Part shown: piece after piece, positions 1 to 6,207 of the stretch
How the letters are laid out: each line of letters begins with the position of its first letter
How positions within the stretch are numbered: the first letter of the stretch is position 1
From: JABMRW01 sp964396965
GTDB taxonomy: Bacteria; Chloroflexota; Dehalococcoidia; Dehalococcoidales; BS750m-G39
DNA: 14,050 nt
Direction: 5' to 3'
Assembly (NCBI GenBank): GCA_964396965.1
Contig: CAYNGD010000032.1
Coordinates: 1 to 14,050, forward strand
Notes under the pieces: generated by a model
What the model saw: only the letters and a program-made list of their open reading frames with translations
The model's database searches: none
Told to the model about the DNA's origin: nothing
Made by a program: the position numbers and the translations under genes

Positions 1-397
1 CGCCCCGCCCGATCCAGTGGCCGCCGCCGTCGTGCTGCTCGGTCTGCTCTTTTAACCGCTTCTCCAGCTCTTTGATAAGCTCGTCGAAGTCCATCTTTTC
101 GAACCTGGCCTGCTCCTCCTCGCTCATGAAGAGGCGGTTCAGGGGGTCTTTGAGCCAGTCCAGCACCTCCTGGGTAATCTCCTCGGGGGCCTCCACCCCC
201 TGGAAGTACTGCTGGAAGGAGATATCATACTGGTCATAGTAGGTCTCGCTTTTGACCAGGATGGCCCGGGCCAGGAAGTAGAAGTCGTCTAGGTTTCTGA
301 TATGCCCCTTGGCCAGGGCCTCCATCAGGGTCATCCACTCCACCAGTGAGACGGGGACCTTGTTCTGGCGGAGGATATAGAAAAAGTCGGTGAACAT
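1..397 (-). CDS. VWA-domain CoxE-like protein, N-terminal part (cut by window edge)
   Basis: This is the first 132 codons of a minus-strand gene that runs off the left end of the window. It begins ATG at 397, two bases after the MoxR stop codon, so the two genes are translationally coupled. The protein starts MFTDFFYILRQNKVPVSL, followed by an acidic, Glu/Lys-rich linker and then HDGGGHWIGRGG. That Gly-rich sequence is typical of CoxE-like (COG3552/COG3825) proteins just before their von Willebrand factor A domain. The VWA domain with its MIDAS metal site should lie beyond the window. In this family the VWA protein works with the MoxR ATPase as a chaperone-like pair that matures or remodels enzyme complexes. 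The target here is unknown: no CO dehydrogenase or other cofactor enzyme genes are visible nearby. The family call is good; the function is inference. Confidence 0.85.
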   Translation of the reverse strand, partial: MFTDFFYILRQNKVPVSLVEWMTLMEALAKGHIRNLDDFYFLARAILVKSETYYDQYDISFQQYFQGVEAPEEITQEVLDWLKDPLNRLFMSEEEQARFEKMDFDELIKELEKRLKEQTEQHDGGGHWIGRG

Positions 398-399
398 GG

Positions 400-1236
400 C
401 TACCAGCGCCGGGTGGCGAAGTTCCTGACGAAGAAATCGTAGTCGTTCTCTTTCTTGAGCAGGGTGCCGACGAAGGGCACCTGCTTGGCGATTTGCTCGT
501 GGGGGATGCCGCCGGCGATGAGCGCCCTAATCCAGTCGATGAGCTCGCTGGTGGAGGGCTTCTTGCGGAAGTCGTCAATCTTTCTCAGGGAGTAGAAGGT
601 CTTGAGAGCCTCAGCCAGCAGGTTGTCCTTGATGTCGGGGAAGTGCACCCGCACGATTTCCTCCATCAGTTCTGGGGTGGGGAACTCGATGTAGTGGAAG
701 ATGCAGCGGCGCAGGAAGGCATCGGGCAGCTCCTTTTCGGCGTTGCTGGTGATGACGGTGATGGGGCGATGGATGGCGCTGATGGTCTCGTTGGTCTCGG
801 GGATGTAGAAGCTCATCTCGTCCAGCTCGTTGAGCAGGTCGTTGGGGAACTCAATGTCGGCCTTGTCCACCTCGTCAATGAGCAAGACCACCTGCTCCGG
901 GGCGATAAAGGCCTGCCCCAGCTTGCCCAGCTTGATGTACTGCTTGATGTCGGAAATATCTTTATCGCCGAAGCGGCTGTCGTTCAAGCGCTGTACCGTA
1001 TCGTAAATGTAGAGCCCCTCCTGGGCCTTGGTGGTCGATTTTATGTTCCAGGTGATCAGTTTTTTGCCCAGCCCCTTGGCGATGCTGTGGGCCAGCAGGG
1101 TTTTGCCCGTCCCCGCCTCCCCCCTGATTAACAGGGGCCTCCCCAGGGCAATGGAAACGTTGACCGCATTCTCCAGCGGTTCCGAGGTAACGTAGTCCTC
1201 CGAGCCGCAGAACCGGGCAAAGTCGTCCTTTTTCAC
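400..1236 (-). CDS. MoxR-family AAA+ ATPase
   Basis: A 278-residue AAA+ ATPase of the MoxR type, the usual length for the family. Walker A is GEAGTGKT at residues 39-46, Walker B is VVLLIDEVDK at 116-125, the sensor-1 motif TSN is at 163-165 and the arginine-finger region RRC is at 176-178. The start codon is GTG at 1236, supported by a GGGAGGC ribosome binding site at 1246-1252, nine bases upstream. MoxR ATPases use ATP hydrolysis to help assemble or insert cofactors into partner enzymes, typically together with a VWA protein, and that partner gene follows two bases downstream. The gene is separated by 127 bp from the short-chain dehydrogenase gene upstream and has its own promoter there. 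The protein it acts on cannot be told from this window. Confidence 0.93.
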   Translation of the reverse strand: MKKDDFARFCGSEDYVTSEPLENAVNVSIALGRPLLIRGEAGTGKTLLAHSIAKGLGKKLITWNIKSTTKAQEGLYIYDTVQRLNDSRFGDKDISDIKQYIKLGKLGQAFIAPEQVVLLIDEVDKADIEFPNDLLNELDEMSFYIPETNETISAIHRPITVITSNAEKELPDAFLRRCIFHYIEFPTPELMEEIVRVHFPDIKDNLLAEALKTFYSLRKIDDFRKKPSTSELIDWIRALIAGGIPHEQIAKQVPFVGTLLKKENDYDFFVRNFATRRW

Positions 1237-1363
1237 TATTTTTAAGCCTCCCGGAAAAGATTTAAGCGCGGACGCTTAACTGCATCCGGCTAAAGTTTTT
1301 TAAAGGGGTTTAGCTCCCACGATTAAATTATACCCGAGAGGGGGAGTTATAATCAAATTGGCT
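1237..1363 (-). promoter_or_regulatory. moxR promoter and structured leader
   Basis: On the minus strand a TATAAT -10 box lies at 1327-1332 and TTGATT at 1351-1356, with an 18-bp spacer. This predicts transcription starting near 1320 and a leader of about 83 nt. The leader contains two inverted repeats: GCTAAA/TTTAGC (1289-1294 with 1309-1314) and a perfect 7-bp stem TTAAGCG/CGCTTAA around a four-base loop (1262-1279). The moxR ribosome binding site follows at 1246-1252. I see no convincing terminator for the upstream genes, so read-through from the SDR gene is possible as well. Confidence 0.6.
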
Positions 1364-2146
1364 TTAGTCCATCCGGAGCCCGGCGGAGCAGTTGACGGTC
1401 TGGCCGGTGATATTGGCGGCCTTGTCCGAGGCCAGGAAAACGGCCAGGTAGCCCACATCCTCCGGTTTGACCATCCTGCCCAGGGCGGTCCGGGCGACCT
1501 CGTTGGCCACCGCCTGTTCGTAGCTGATGCCCTGTTTCTTGCTAACCTGCTTCATCGCCCACTCAATGCGCTCGCCCACCACCGGGCCGGGGGCGATGCA
1601 GTTAACCCTGATGCCGTATTTGCCCACCTCCATAGCCAGAGTCTGGGTGAGGCTGATAAGCCCCCACTTGGAGACGCTGTAGGGGCTCCGGTTGACGTGG
1701 CCGAACCTCCCCGAGACCGAGGAGATATTGATGATACTGCCGCTCTTACGGGGAATCATGTCATTTTTTAGGATGTACTTGGCGCAGAGCATGGCCCCGG
1801 TAAGGTTTATCGCCAGCGTCTGGTTCCAGGCGTCCAGGTCCATATCGGCCACGCTCAAGGAGGGGCCGCTTATTCCGGCGTTATTGACCAGCACGTCCAC
1901 CCTGCCGAACCTCTCCAGGGTTTTATCAACCATACGGCGCACCTGCTCGGCGACAGCCTGGTCGGTGACTATGGGCAGGCACTGGCGGCCCATCGCCTCG
2001 ATTTCTGAGGCGGTCTCTTTTAAAGCCGACTCGGTCCTGGCGGCGATGACCACATCGGCGCCCTCGGCGGCGAAGGTCAGGGCGATGCCTTTACCCAGCC
2101 CCCGGCCGCCGCCGGTGATAACGGCTATCTTGCCTTCCAGTTGCAT
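1364..2146 (-). CDS. Short-chain dehydrogenase/reductase (classical SDR)
   Basis: A 260-residue classical SDR with a Rossmann fold. The cofactor-binding motif TGGGRGLG is at residues 11-18, NNAG at 88-91, the catalytic serine in ISSVSG at about 142-143, and the catalytic YxxxK (Tyr156, Lys160) in YSVSK. It resembles 3-oxoacyl-ACP reductase/glucose-dehydrogenase-like oxidoreductases. The Arg at the end of beta-2 (AARTES) hints at NADP(H), but the substrate cannot be assigned. The start at 2146 has a strong AAGGAGG ribosome binding site five bases upstream, and the gene lies 22 bp after pyrD, so it is probably in the same transcript. No fatty-acid synthesis genes are beside it, so I do not call it FabG. 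Confidence 0.93.
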   Translation of the reverse strand: MQLEGKIAVITGGGRGLGKGIALTFAAEGADVVIAARTESALKETASEIEAMGRQCLPIVTDQAVAEQVRRMVDKTLERFGRVDVLVNNAGISGPSLSVADMDLDAWNQTLAINLTGAMLCAKYILKNDMIPRKSGSIINISSVSGRFGHVNRSPYSVSKWGLISLTQTLAMEVGKYGIRVNCIAPGPVVGERIEWAMKQVSKKQGISYEQAVANEVARTALGRMVKPEDVGYLAVFLASDKAANITGQTVNCSAGLRMD

Positions 2147-2168
2147 AACAACCTCCTTTTTGAGATAA

Positions 2169-3092
2169 CTAGTCCCGCCCCGCCCCGATGAGCTGGTTTA
2201 TATCGCTGACCCCCTCTTCTTTCATAAATTGCAGGAGTCCCTCCAGGATTTCCAGCGGGGCAGCGGGGTTGGTGAAGTTGGCCGTACCCACCTCGACGGC
2301 GCTGGCCCCGGCCAGGATGAACTCCAGGGCATCGCTGGCGCTGGCGATGCCGCCCATGCCCACCACCGGAATTTTCACCGCCCCGGCCACCCGGTAGACC
2401 AGATAGAGGGCCAGCGGCCTTATCGCCGGCCCGGATAGCCCGCCCTGTTTATTGCCCAGCAGCGGCTTGCGTTTGGTGATGTCGATGACCATGCCCCTGG
2501 GGGTGTTGATCAGGGAGACGGCGTCGGCGCCAGCGCTTTCTACCGCTTGAGCCACTGCGGCGATATCGCCGGTGTTGGGGGTTAGCTTGACCATTACCGG
2601 CAGCGAGGTCGCTCGCCTGACCCTGGCCGTCACCTCGGTGGCAGACCTAGGATTGGCCCCGAACTCGGCCCCGCCGGCCTTGATGTTGGGACAGCCGATG
2701 TTGACCTCGAGGCCGCTGATGCCGGCAACACCGTCCAGCCTGCGCGCCAGCTCAGCGTACTCCTCCACCGTTTCTCCCACGATGTTGACCAGAACCGGCA
2801 CCCGCCACCCCGCCCAGACCGGGGCCTTTTCCCTGAGCACGGCTTCGACGCCGATGTTCTGCAGCCCGATGGAGTTGAGCACGCCGCAGGGCGTCTCGGC
2901 GATTCTTGGCTGGGGATTGCCCTCTCTGGGCTTGAGGGTAGTCCCCTTGCAGACGATAGCCCCCAGCCTCTGTATATCGAATAGATGCTGGTACTCGGTG
3001 CCCCAGCCGAAGGTCCCCGAGGCGGTCATAACCGGGTTGGCCAGCCGCAGTCCCTTTTTGTGCTTGGGGGCCAGTTGAACGGAGAGGTTCAT
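2169..3092 (-). CDS. pyrD: Dihydroorotate dehydrogenase, class 1B catalytic subunit
   Basis: A 307-residue FMN enzyme of de novo pyrimidine synthesis that oxidises dihydroorotate to orotate in the cytoplasm. The N-terminal ASGTFGWG, CKGTT (Lys49), LNSIGLQN (about 72-79), the catalytic Cys134 in NIGCPN, and the FMN-phosphate motifs GGLSG (217-221) and GMGGI (245-249) are all present. Use of cysteine rather than serine as the active-site base places it in class 1; length and sequence pattern fit class 1B (PyrDB), which normally pairs with the Fe-S/FAD subunit PyrK to pass electrons to NAD. No pyrK lies next to it here. The start ATG at 3092 follows an AGGAGT ribosome binding site within the 12-bp gap after the hydrolase gene, so the two are co-transcribed and probably coupled. 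Confidence 0.95.
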   Translation of the reverse strand: MNLSVQLAPKHKKGLRLANPVMTASGTFGWGTEYQHLFDIQRLGAIVCKGTTLKPREGNPQPRIAETPCGVLNSIGLQNIGVEAVLREKAPVWAGWRVPVLVNIVGETVEEYAELARRLDGVAGISGLEVNIGCPNIKAGGAEFGANPRSATEVTARVRRATSLPVMVKLTPNTGDIAAVAQAVESAGADAVSLINTPRGMVIDITKRKPLLGNKQGGLSGPAIRPLALYLVYRVAGAVKIPVVGMGGIASASDALEFILAGASAVEVGTANFTNPAAPLEILEGLLQFMKEEGVSDINQLIGAGRD

Positions 3093-3104
3093 CTTAACTC
3101 CTGG

Positions 3105-3938
3105 TCACAGGTTGATAGTGGTGCCAGCGATATTGAACAGGAAGCGCTCGCCGAACTCCACCGCCATTATGGCCGATGCCTCAAGGCCGGTGCAATGGCC
3201 GAAGCCCATCTGCTGCACCCCTAGCTCTTTGAGGGTAGCGATGGTCAGCCATATCCGTTCCTCGGTGGCGGCTATCAGGTGGCAGCCGCCGTAGACGCCG
3301 TATATCGCCTCCACCCCGGTCAGCTTCCGGGCGTGGTAGAGGGTATTGATAATACCGCGGTGGGCACAGCCCAGGACAACCACCAGCCCCGCCCCGGTGG
3401 TTATAATCAGCGCTTGGTCATCCAGAAACCGGTCCGGCTTGAAGCGCTTTCCCTCTTTCACCTGGAGGCGGGGCTCTATCGTCTCGTAGTCGGTAATCAT
3501 CGGAATCTCACCGGTGGTCATCATGTTATCGCTTATTCTCACCGGCTCCCGGCTTAAGTTAAAGCGGGCGCCCAGGCTCTCCAGCGTCTGGCGGTGGAAG
3601 GGTATGCCGATGTACTCGGCCTCCTCCCCCTCGCGGCGGCTGTATTTGGCCGCCCAGATATCGGGGTGGGCGATCACCTCGATCTCTTTGCCCATGTCGA
3701 GCAGTATCTGCTTCAGCCCGCCGGTGTGGTCATGGTGGCCGTGGCTAAGGACGATTTTATCGGCCAGTTTCAGGTTAATGCCCATCTTTTCGGCGTTGTG
3801 GCTGGCGGAGAGGCTCTGCCCGGTATCAAAGAGGACATCTTGTTCATCGCTTTCCACCAGGATGCTTAAGCCCCACTCCGCCATGAGACCGTTCATGCCG
3901 GCGCTGTTCTCGCTCAGGGTAGTTAGCTGCAGCCCCAT
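3105..3938 (-). CDS. Metallo-beta-lactamase-fold hydrolase, COG1237 type
   Basis: A 277-residue protein of the metallo-beta-lactamase superfamily. The metal-binding motif HxHxDH is SHGHHDH (His66, His68, Asp70, His71); later ligand candidates are His193 (GCAHRG), His220 (GGCH) and His248 (GHCTG). The GCAHRGIINT and GVYGGCHL signatures are those of COG1237, the group often annotated as 7,8-dihydropterin-6-yl-methyl-4-(beta-D-ribofuranosyl)aminobenzene-5'-phosphate synthase. That name comes from methanogen pterin chemistry and may not apply to a bacterium, so I call only a metal-dependent hydrolase. The gene starts 12 nt after the membrane-protein stop, with GAAGAG (3945-3950) as a modest ribosome binding site. 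Its position behind fur suggests metal-dependent expression, but its substrate is unknown. Confidence 0.9.
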   Translation of the reverse strand: MGLQLTTLSENSAGMNGLMAEWGLSILVESDEQDVLFDTGQSLSASHNAEKMGINLKLADKIVLSHGHHDHTGGLKQILLDMGKEIEVIAHPDIWAAKYSRREGEEAEYIGIPFHRQTLESLGARFNLSREPVRISDNMMTTGEIPMITDYETIEPRLQVKEGKRFKPDRFLDDQALIITTGAGLVVVLGCAHRGIINTLYHARKLTGVEAIYGVYGGCHLIAATEERIWLTIATLKELGVQQMGFGHCTGLEASAIMAVEFGERFLFNIAGTTINL

Positions 3939-3949
3939 TTTTTTGCTCT

Positions 3950-4612
3950 TCAGTGGTGGCCGTGACTAGTATAGGCCAAATCCTCACTGCTGGCAACCCG
4001 CCTGACGAAGAGCAGGGGGAAGACGATATCGCTCGTACAGCAGGGAATCCAGACGGCGATGAAGAGGAAGACGAAGATGAGGGGGAGCAGGGGCAGCCAG
4101 GTGGCCGTGCCGAAGGCGGTGAAATAGAACAGCGAGGCCCAAGTGCTCAATAACACATGCCCCAAGTGGGGGACTTTGGTGGTCTGCTTCCAGTAGCCGA
4201 TGGCGATGCCGATGGCCGCCGCTGAGTTTATCACCACCCAGGTGGGCACGCCCAGATAGGGGAAGGCCCCCGTTTCCAGGAAGGGGATGTGGAAGCCGAG
4301 GCCGATGCTGAGGGTGCTGCCTTCGAGGAAGGGGATGATGGCGTCGCTCAGGGTGGCGATGCCCACCGAACCGAAGTAGCCGATTAAGATGGATGCCCAG
4401 AGCTTACCCTGACTGTACCGCCGGTACATGGCGGTGGTCACCAGGGCACTCAGGATGATGTGCAGGGGGTGCAGGGTATAGAAAACGGCTTCGGAAACAT
4501 GGGACGGTATCTGGGTGAAGACGATGATGACCATAATGATGATGCCGGTAGCGGCCCCGATGGCGGTGAAGGGGACGTGCTCTTTAAGTTCGCCTAATAT
4601 CCGTCTAAGCAT
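3950..4612 (-). CDS. Multi-pass membrane protein of unknown function, linked to fur
   Basis: A 220-residue hydrophobic protein that I do not recognise. I chose the ATG at 4612 over an in-frame ATG at 4663 because it has an AGGTG site eight bases upstream and overlaps the fur stop by only 8 bp; the longer form would overlap fur by 59 bp. About six membrane segments are visible, near residues 14-34, 42-62, 71-93, 121-140, 151-173 and 174-190. Polar residues that could bind metal lie in or beside them: His48 and His51 (HPLHI), Asp90, His108, Glu113, His149, His152, the Cys191-Cys192 pair followed by SD, and a C-terminal HGHH. Co-transcription with a Fur regulator and these residues make a metal transporter or sensor plausible, but this is inference from context and not a family match. 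Confidence 0.75.
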   Translation of the reverse strand: MLRRILGELKEHVPFTAIGAATGIIIMVIIVFTQIPSHVSEAVFYTLHPLHIILSALVTTAMYRRYSQGKLWASILIGYFGSVGIATLSDAIIPFLEGSTLSIGLGFHIPFLETGAFPYLGVPTWVVINSAAAIGIAIGYWKQTTKVPHLGHVLLSTWASLFYFTAFGTATWLPLLPLIFVFLFIAVWIPCCTSDIVFPLLFVRRVASSEDLAYTSHGHH

Positions 4613-5036
4613 TCTGCCGGCACCTGCGGCACCTGCCGGTGAACTCGAGCAGGTGTCCCTCAATCTCGAACCCGGTCTCCCGGGACAGCCTCTCCTCCAG
4701 CAGGGAGAGGTCGTAGCCGGAAAAATCGACCACCTCGCCGCAGCCGGAGCAGATGATATGGTGGTGGTGCTCCGGGGCGCCGGTGGTATAGCTGTGGCAG
4801 CTGCCGCCGGCGTGTAGCTCGCAGATAAGCTCCAGGTTGGCTAGTATCTCCAGGGTGCGGTAGATGGTGGTCAGCCCGAAAGCGGGGTGGTCCTGGCGCA
4901 CCTTCTGGTAGAGGTCATTGGGGGTGAGGTGGTCGGGGCTGGCGGCGATGGCGGCTATCACCGCCCGGCGCTGGGGGGTGAGCTTGTAGCCATGCTCTCT
5001 AAGGGCGGCGGCGATTCTTCTCTCGGTGAGTCTCAT
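4605..5036 (-). CDS. fur: Fur-family metal-dependent transcriptional regulator
   Basis: A 143-residue Fur-superfamily repressor of normal length. The winged helix-turn-helix includes LTPNDLYQKV and the recognition segment TTIYRTLEIL (about 56-65). The dimerisation and metal-binding half has HHHH at 90-93, the Cys96/Cys99 pair (CSGC) and a second pair Cys136/Cys139 (CRRC), the four-Cys structural zinc site. Sequence alone does not separate Fur, Zur and PerR; the good Fur box in its own promoter favours iron-sensing Fur with autoregulation. The ATG at 5036 has no recognisable Shine-Dalgarno sequence, unlike most neighbours. It is the first gene of a minus-strand cluster, overlapping the next gene by 8 bp. 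Confidence 0.93.
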   Translation of the reverse strand: MRLTERRIAAALREHGYKLTPQRRAVIAAIAASPDHLTPNDLYQKVRQDHPAFGLTTIYRTLEILANLELICELHAGGSCHSYTTGAPEHHHHIICSGCGEVVDFSGYDLSLLEERLSRETGFEIEGHLLEFTGRCRRCRQNA

Positions 5037-5055
5037 TTAAAATAAAGCTATAGAT

Positions 5056-5103
5056 GAAAAAGATTATCATTTACACTATAAACAATTTATAGTTAGTTGT
5101 CAA
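5056..5103 (-). promoter_or_regulatory. fur promoter with Fur box and adjoining palindromic operator
   Basis: Read on the minus strand, a perfect -35 TTGACA (5098-5103) is followed after exactly 17 bp by -10 TATAGT (5075-5080), one base from consensus. Transcription should start near 5068. The 19 bases at 5056-5074 match the E. coli Fur-box consensus at 15 of 19 positions, including ten in a row (AATGATAATC), and match the 7-1-7 Bacillus-type box at 12 of 14. Directly abutting it, 5075-5093 is a perfect inverted repeat ACTATAAA-CAA-TTTATAGT that covers the -10 and most of the spacer. A repressor at either site would block RNA polymerase. Autoregulation by the encoded Fur is the natural reading. 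Confidence 0.8.
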
Positions 5104-5116
5104 TAATTTTGGTGTA

Positions 5117-5145
5117 TTGACCAATCTCAATAATTAGGCTACACT
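5117..5145 (+). promoter_or_regulatory. Divergent sigma-70 promoter for the dksA-like/lspA/rluD operon
   Basis: TTGACC at 5117-5122 and TACACT at 5140-5145 are separated by exactly 17 bp and lie on the plus strand. They predict a start near 5152 and a leader of about 155 nt before the zinc-finger gene. The -35 box sits 13 bp from the -35 box of the divergent fur promoter, outside the Fur operator, so this promoter need not be repressed by Fur. Confidence 0.6.
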
Positions 5146-5151
5146 TGGGTT

Positions 5152-5306
5152 ATGGTACAGTTCGGCACTGGTACGGGCAGGCGGTGGCTACCATTCGCCA
5201 GCTGCGGGTGATGCCGGACTAACCCTTCGGCCTGACGGCAGTTCTCTTAAAAATCAGCAACTCTAGGTGCTACCTGCTAACGCAGGTAGGCGGAGGTAAG
5301 GGAAAG
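5152..5306 (+). other. Structured GC-rich leader upstream of the TraR/DksA-like gene
   Basis: This gap has no convincing gene but much base-pairing potential. A hairpin lies at 5180-5199 (GGCGGTGG against CCAT-t-CGCC). At 5206-5230 the order GGGT, GCCG, ACCC, CGGC would allow an H-type pseudoknot. A perfect 8-bp hairpin CTACCTGC-TAAC-GCAGGTAG at 5270-5289 ends three bases before the GGAGGT ribosome binding site (5292-5297). The segment TACCT (5271-5275) could pair instead with the AGGTA of that binding site, or with AGGT at 5265-5268, so alternative folds that hide or expose the site are possible. I could not match it to any riboswitch family I know. Confidence 0.4.
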
Positions 5307-5693
5307 ATGGAGAAGAGGGATAAAACGGACGCCACCTTCAGTCTGCTGCGGGCCCGTCTAGAGGGCGAGCGCAAACGGCTGACTGATGAGCTGGAGCAGC
5401 TAAAGACCCCTATGCGCCCGGCCGACGAACGCCGGGAAGGCAGCCCCTTCGGTAAGAGGGAGGAGGAGGCTACCGAGAGCTACGAGCTAGAGCGGCGGCT
5501 GACTATGGAGAAGAGCATCCGGGAGCAGCTGGCGGCGGTGGAGCACGCCCTGCAGAAGTTCGAAGAGGGGACTTACGGCCTGTGTGATAAATGCGGCCGG
5601 CGGATATCCCCGGAAAGGCTGGAAGCCCTGCCTCAGGCCACTCTGTGTCTGGACTGCAAGGCGCGTCAGGCTAAGGATGCCAAGGGCAAGTAG
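5307..5693 (+). CDS. TraR/DksA-family C4 zinc-finger protein
   Basis: A 128-residue protein with a long charged helical region (about 12-85, likely a coiled-coil hairpin) followed by a C4 zinc finger, CDKC-x17-CLDC, with Cys93, Cys96, Cys114 and Cys117. This is the TraR/DksA fold, whose members bind in the secondary channel of RNA polymerase. The acidic DxxDxA tip of true DksA is not evident; the tip region (about 35-55) is instead Arg/Glu-rich, more like the short YteA/YocK-type homologues, so activity on polymerase is uncertain. The ATG at 5307 is fixed by a GGAGGT site nine bases upstream. It overlaps lspA by 17 bp and heads the lspA-rluD operon. Confidence 0.9.
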   Translation: MEKRDKTDATFSLLRARLEGERKRLTDELEQLKTPMRPADERREGSPFGKREEEATESYELERRLTMEKSIREQLAAVEHALQKFEEGTYGLCDKCGRRISPERLEALPQATLCLDCKARQAKDAKGK

Positions 5694-6207
5694 TCCCCCG
5701 GCTAGGCGCTATGTCGTCCTTTTCCTTATCGCCCTGCTGCTGGTGGCCGCTGACCAGCTGACCAAGTGGTGGCTAAGGCAATTTGCTATCGGCGAGCCGC
5801 TGTGGAGATGGTGGATATTCGAAATAGCCCGCGTCCCACCCAACACCGGGGCCGCCTTCGGCTTTTTCCCCGGCCATACCCTGGTCTTGGTCCTGGTGTC
5901 GCTAATCGGCATCGCCCTTATTCTAATTTACACCTTCGTTGTTTACCGCCGCTACCCCTCTCTCGATAGCTGGCTTAACCGCATCGCCGTGGGCCTGATT
6001 CTGGGCGGCACCATCGGCAACCTGATTGACCGCTCGCTCTACCTGCTGGGCCGGCTGGATGGGGTCACCGACTTCATCCATATCGGCTGGTGGCCGCCCT
6101 TTAATGTGGCTGATTCATCGGTGGTGATCGGTGTTATTCTGTTTTTCTTTTCCCTCTATCCCCTGACCCAGGGGCGTGGTTTGTCGGCTCGGAGATGGAC
6201 AAGGTAG
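5677..6207 (+). CDS. lspA: Lipoprotein signal peptidase (signal peptidase II)
   Basis: A 176-residue integral membrane aspartyl protease that cleaves the signal peptide of diacylglyceryl-modified prolipoproteins. Family motifs are in order: DQLTKWW (about 26-32), NTGAAFGFF (56-64), GGTIGNLIDR (110-119) with catalytic Asp118, TDFIHI (131-136) and FNVADS (142-147) with catalytic Asp146. Four membrane helices can be seen (about 11-28, 67-90, 102-123 and 145-162). I chose the ATG at 5677, inside the end of the zinc-finger gene. An upstream in-frame start at 5584 would add 31 residues read out of the frame of that gene and would be unusual for LspA. The end overlaps rluD by 13 bp. It implies a lipoprotein pathway (Lgt and a lipobox proteome) in this organism. 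Confidence 0.96.
   Translation: MPRASSPPARRYVVLFLIALLLVAADQLTKWWLRQFAIGEPLWRWWIFEIARVPPNTGAAFGFFPGHTLVLVLVSLIGIALILIYTFVVYRRYPSLDSWLNRIAVGLILGGTIGNLIDRSLYLLGRLDGVTDFIHIGWWPPFNVADSSVVIGVILFFFSLYPLTQGRGLSARRWTR

Noticed and set aside
493..1131. Long plus-strand frame inside the MoxR gene
   Set aside because: It is the antisense shadow of the strongly conserved AAA+ ATPase and has no ribosome binding site or recognisable domain.
1348..1353. Plus-strand TATAAT between moxR and the SDR gene
   Set aside because: It has no -35 partner at a proper distance and no plus-strand gene downstream; the minus-strand TATAAT at 1327-1332 has both.
4613..4663. Longer start of the membrane protein gene (ATG at 4663)
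   Set aside because: It would add 17 residues encoded inside fur with a 59-bp overlap and gives a Ser/Gly/Ala-rich tail with no ribosome binding site; the start at 4612 has one and matches the usual small overlap.
5152..5221. Short frames between the divergent promoters (19-codon ATG frame, and a frame reading QAVATIRQLRVMPD)
   Set aside because: Neither has a ribosome binding site and both are short and GC-rich by chance; they may be a remnant of an old gene, but I could not show it.
5206..5245. Possible TPP riboswitch fragment (ACCCTT followed by CCTGA)
   Set aside because: The CTGAGA and conserved helices of a THI element are missing, and the downstream genes have no link to thiamine.
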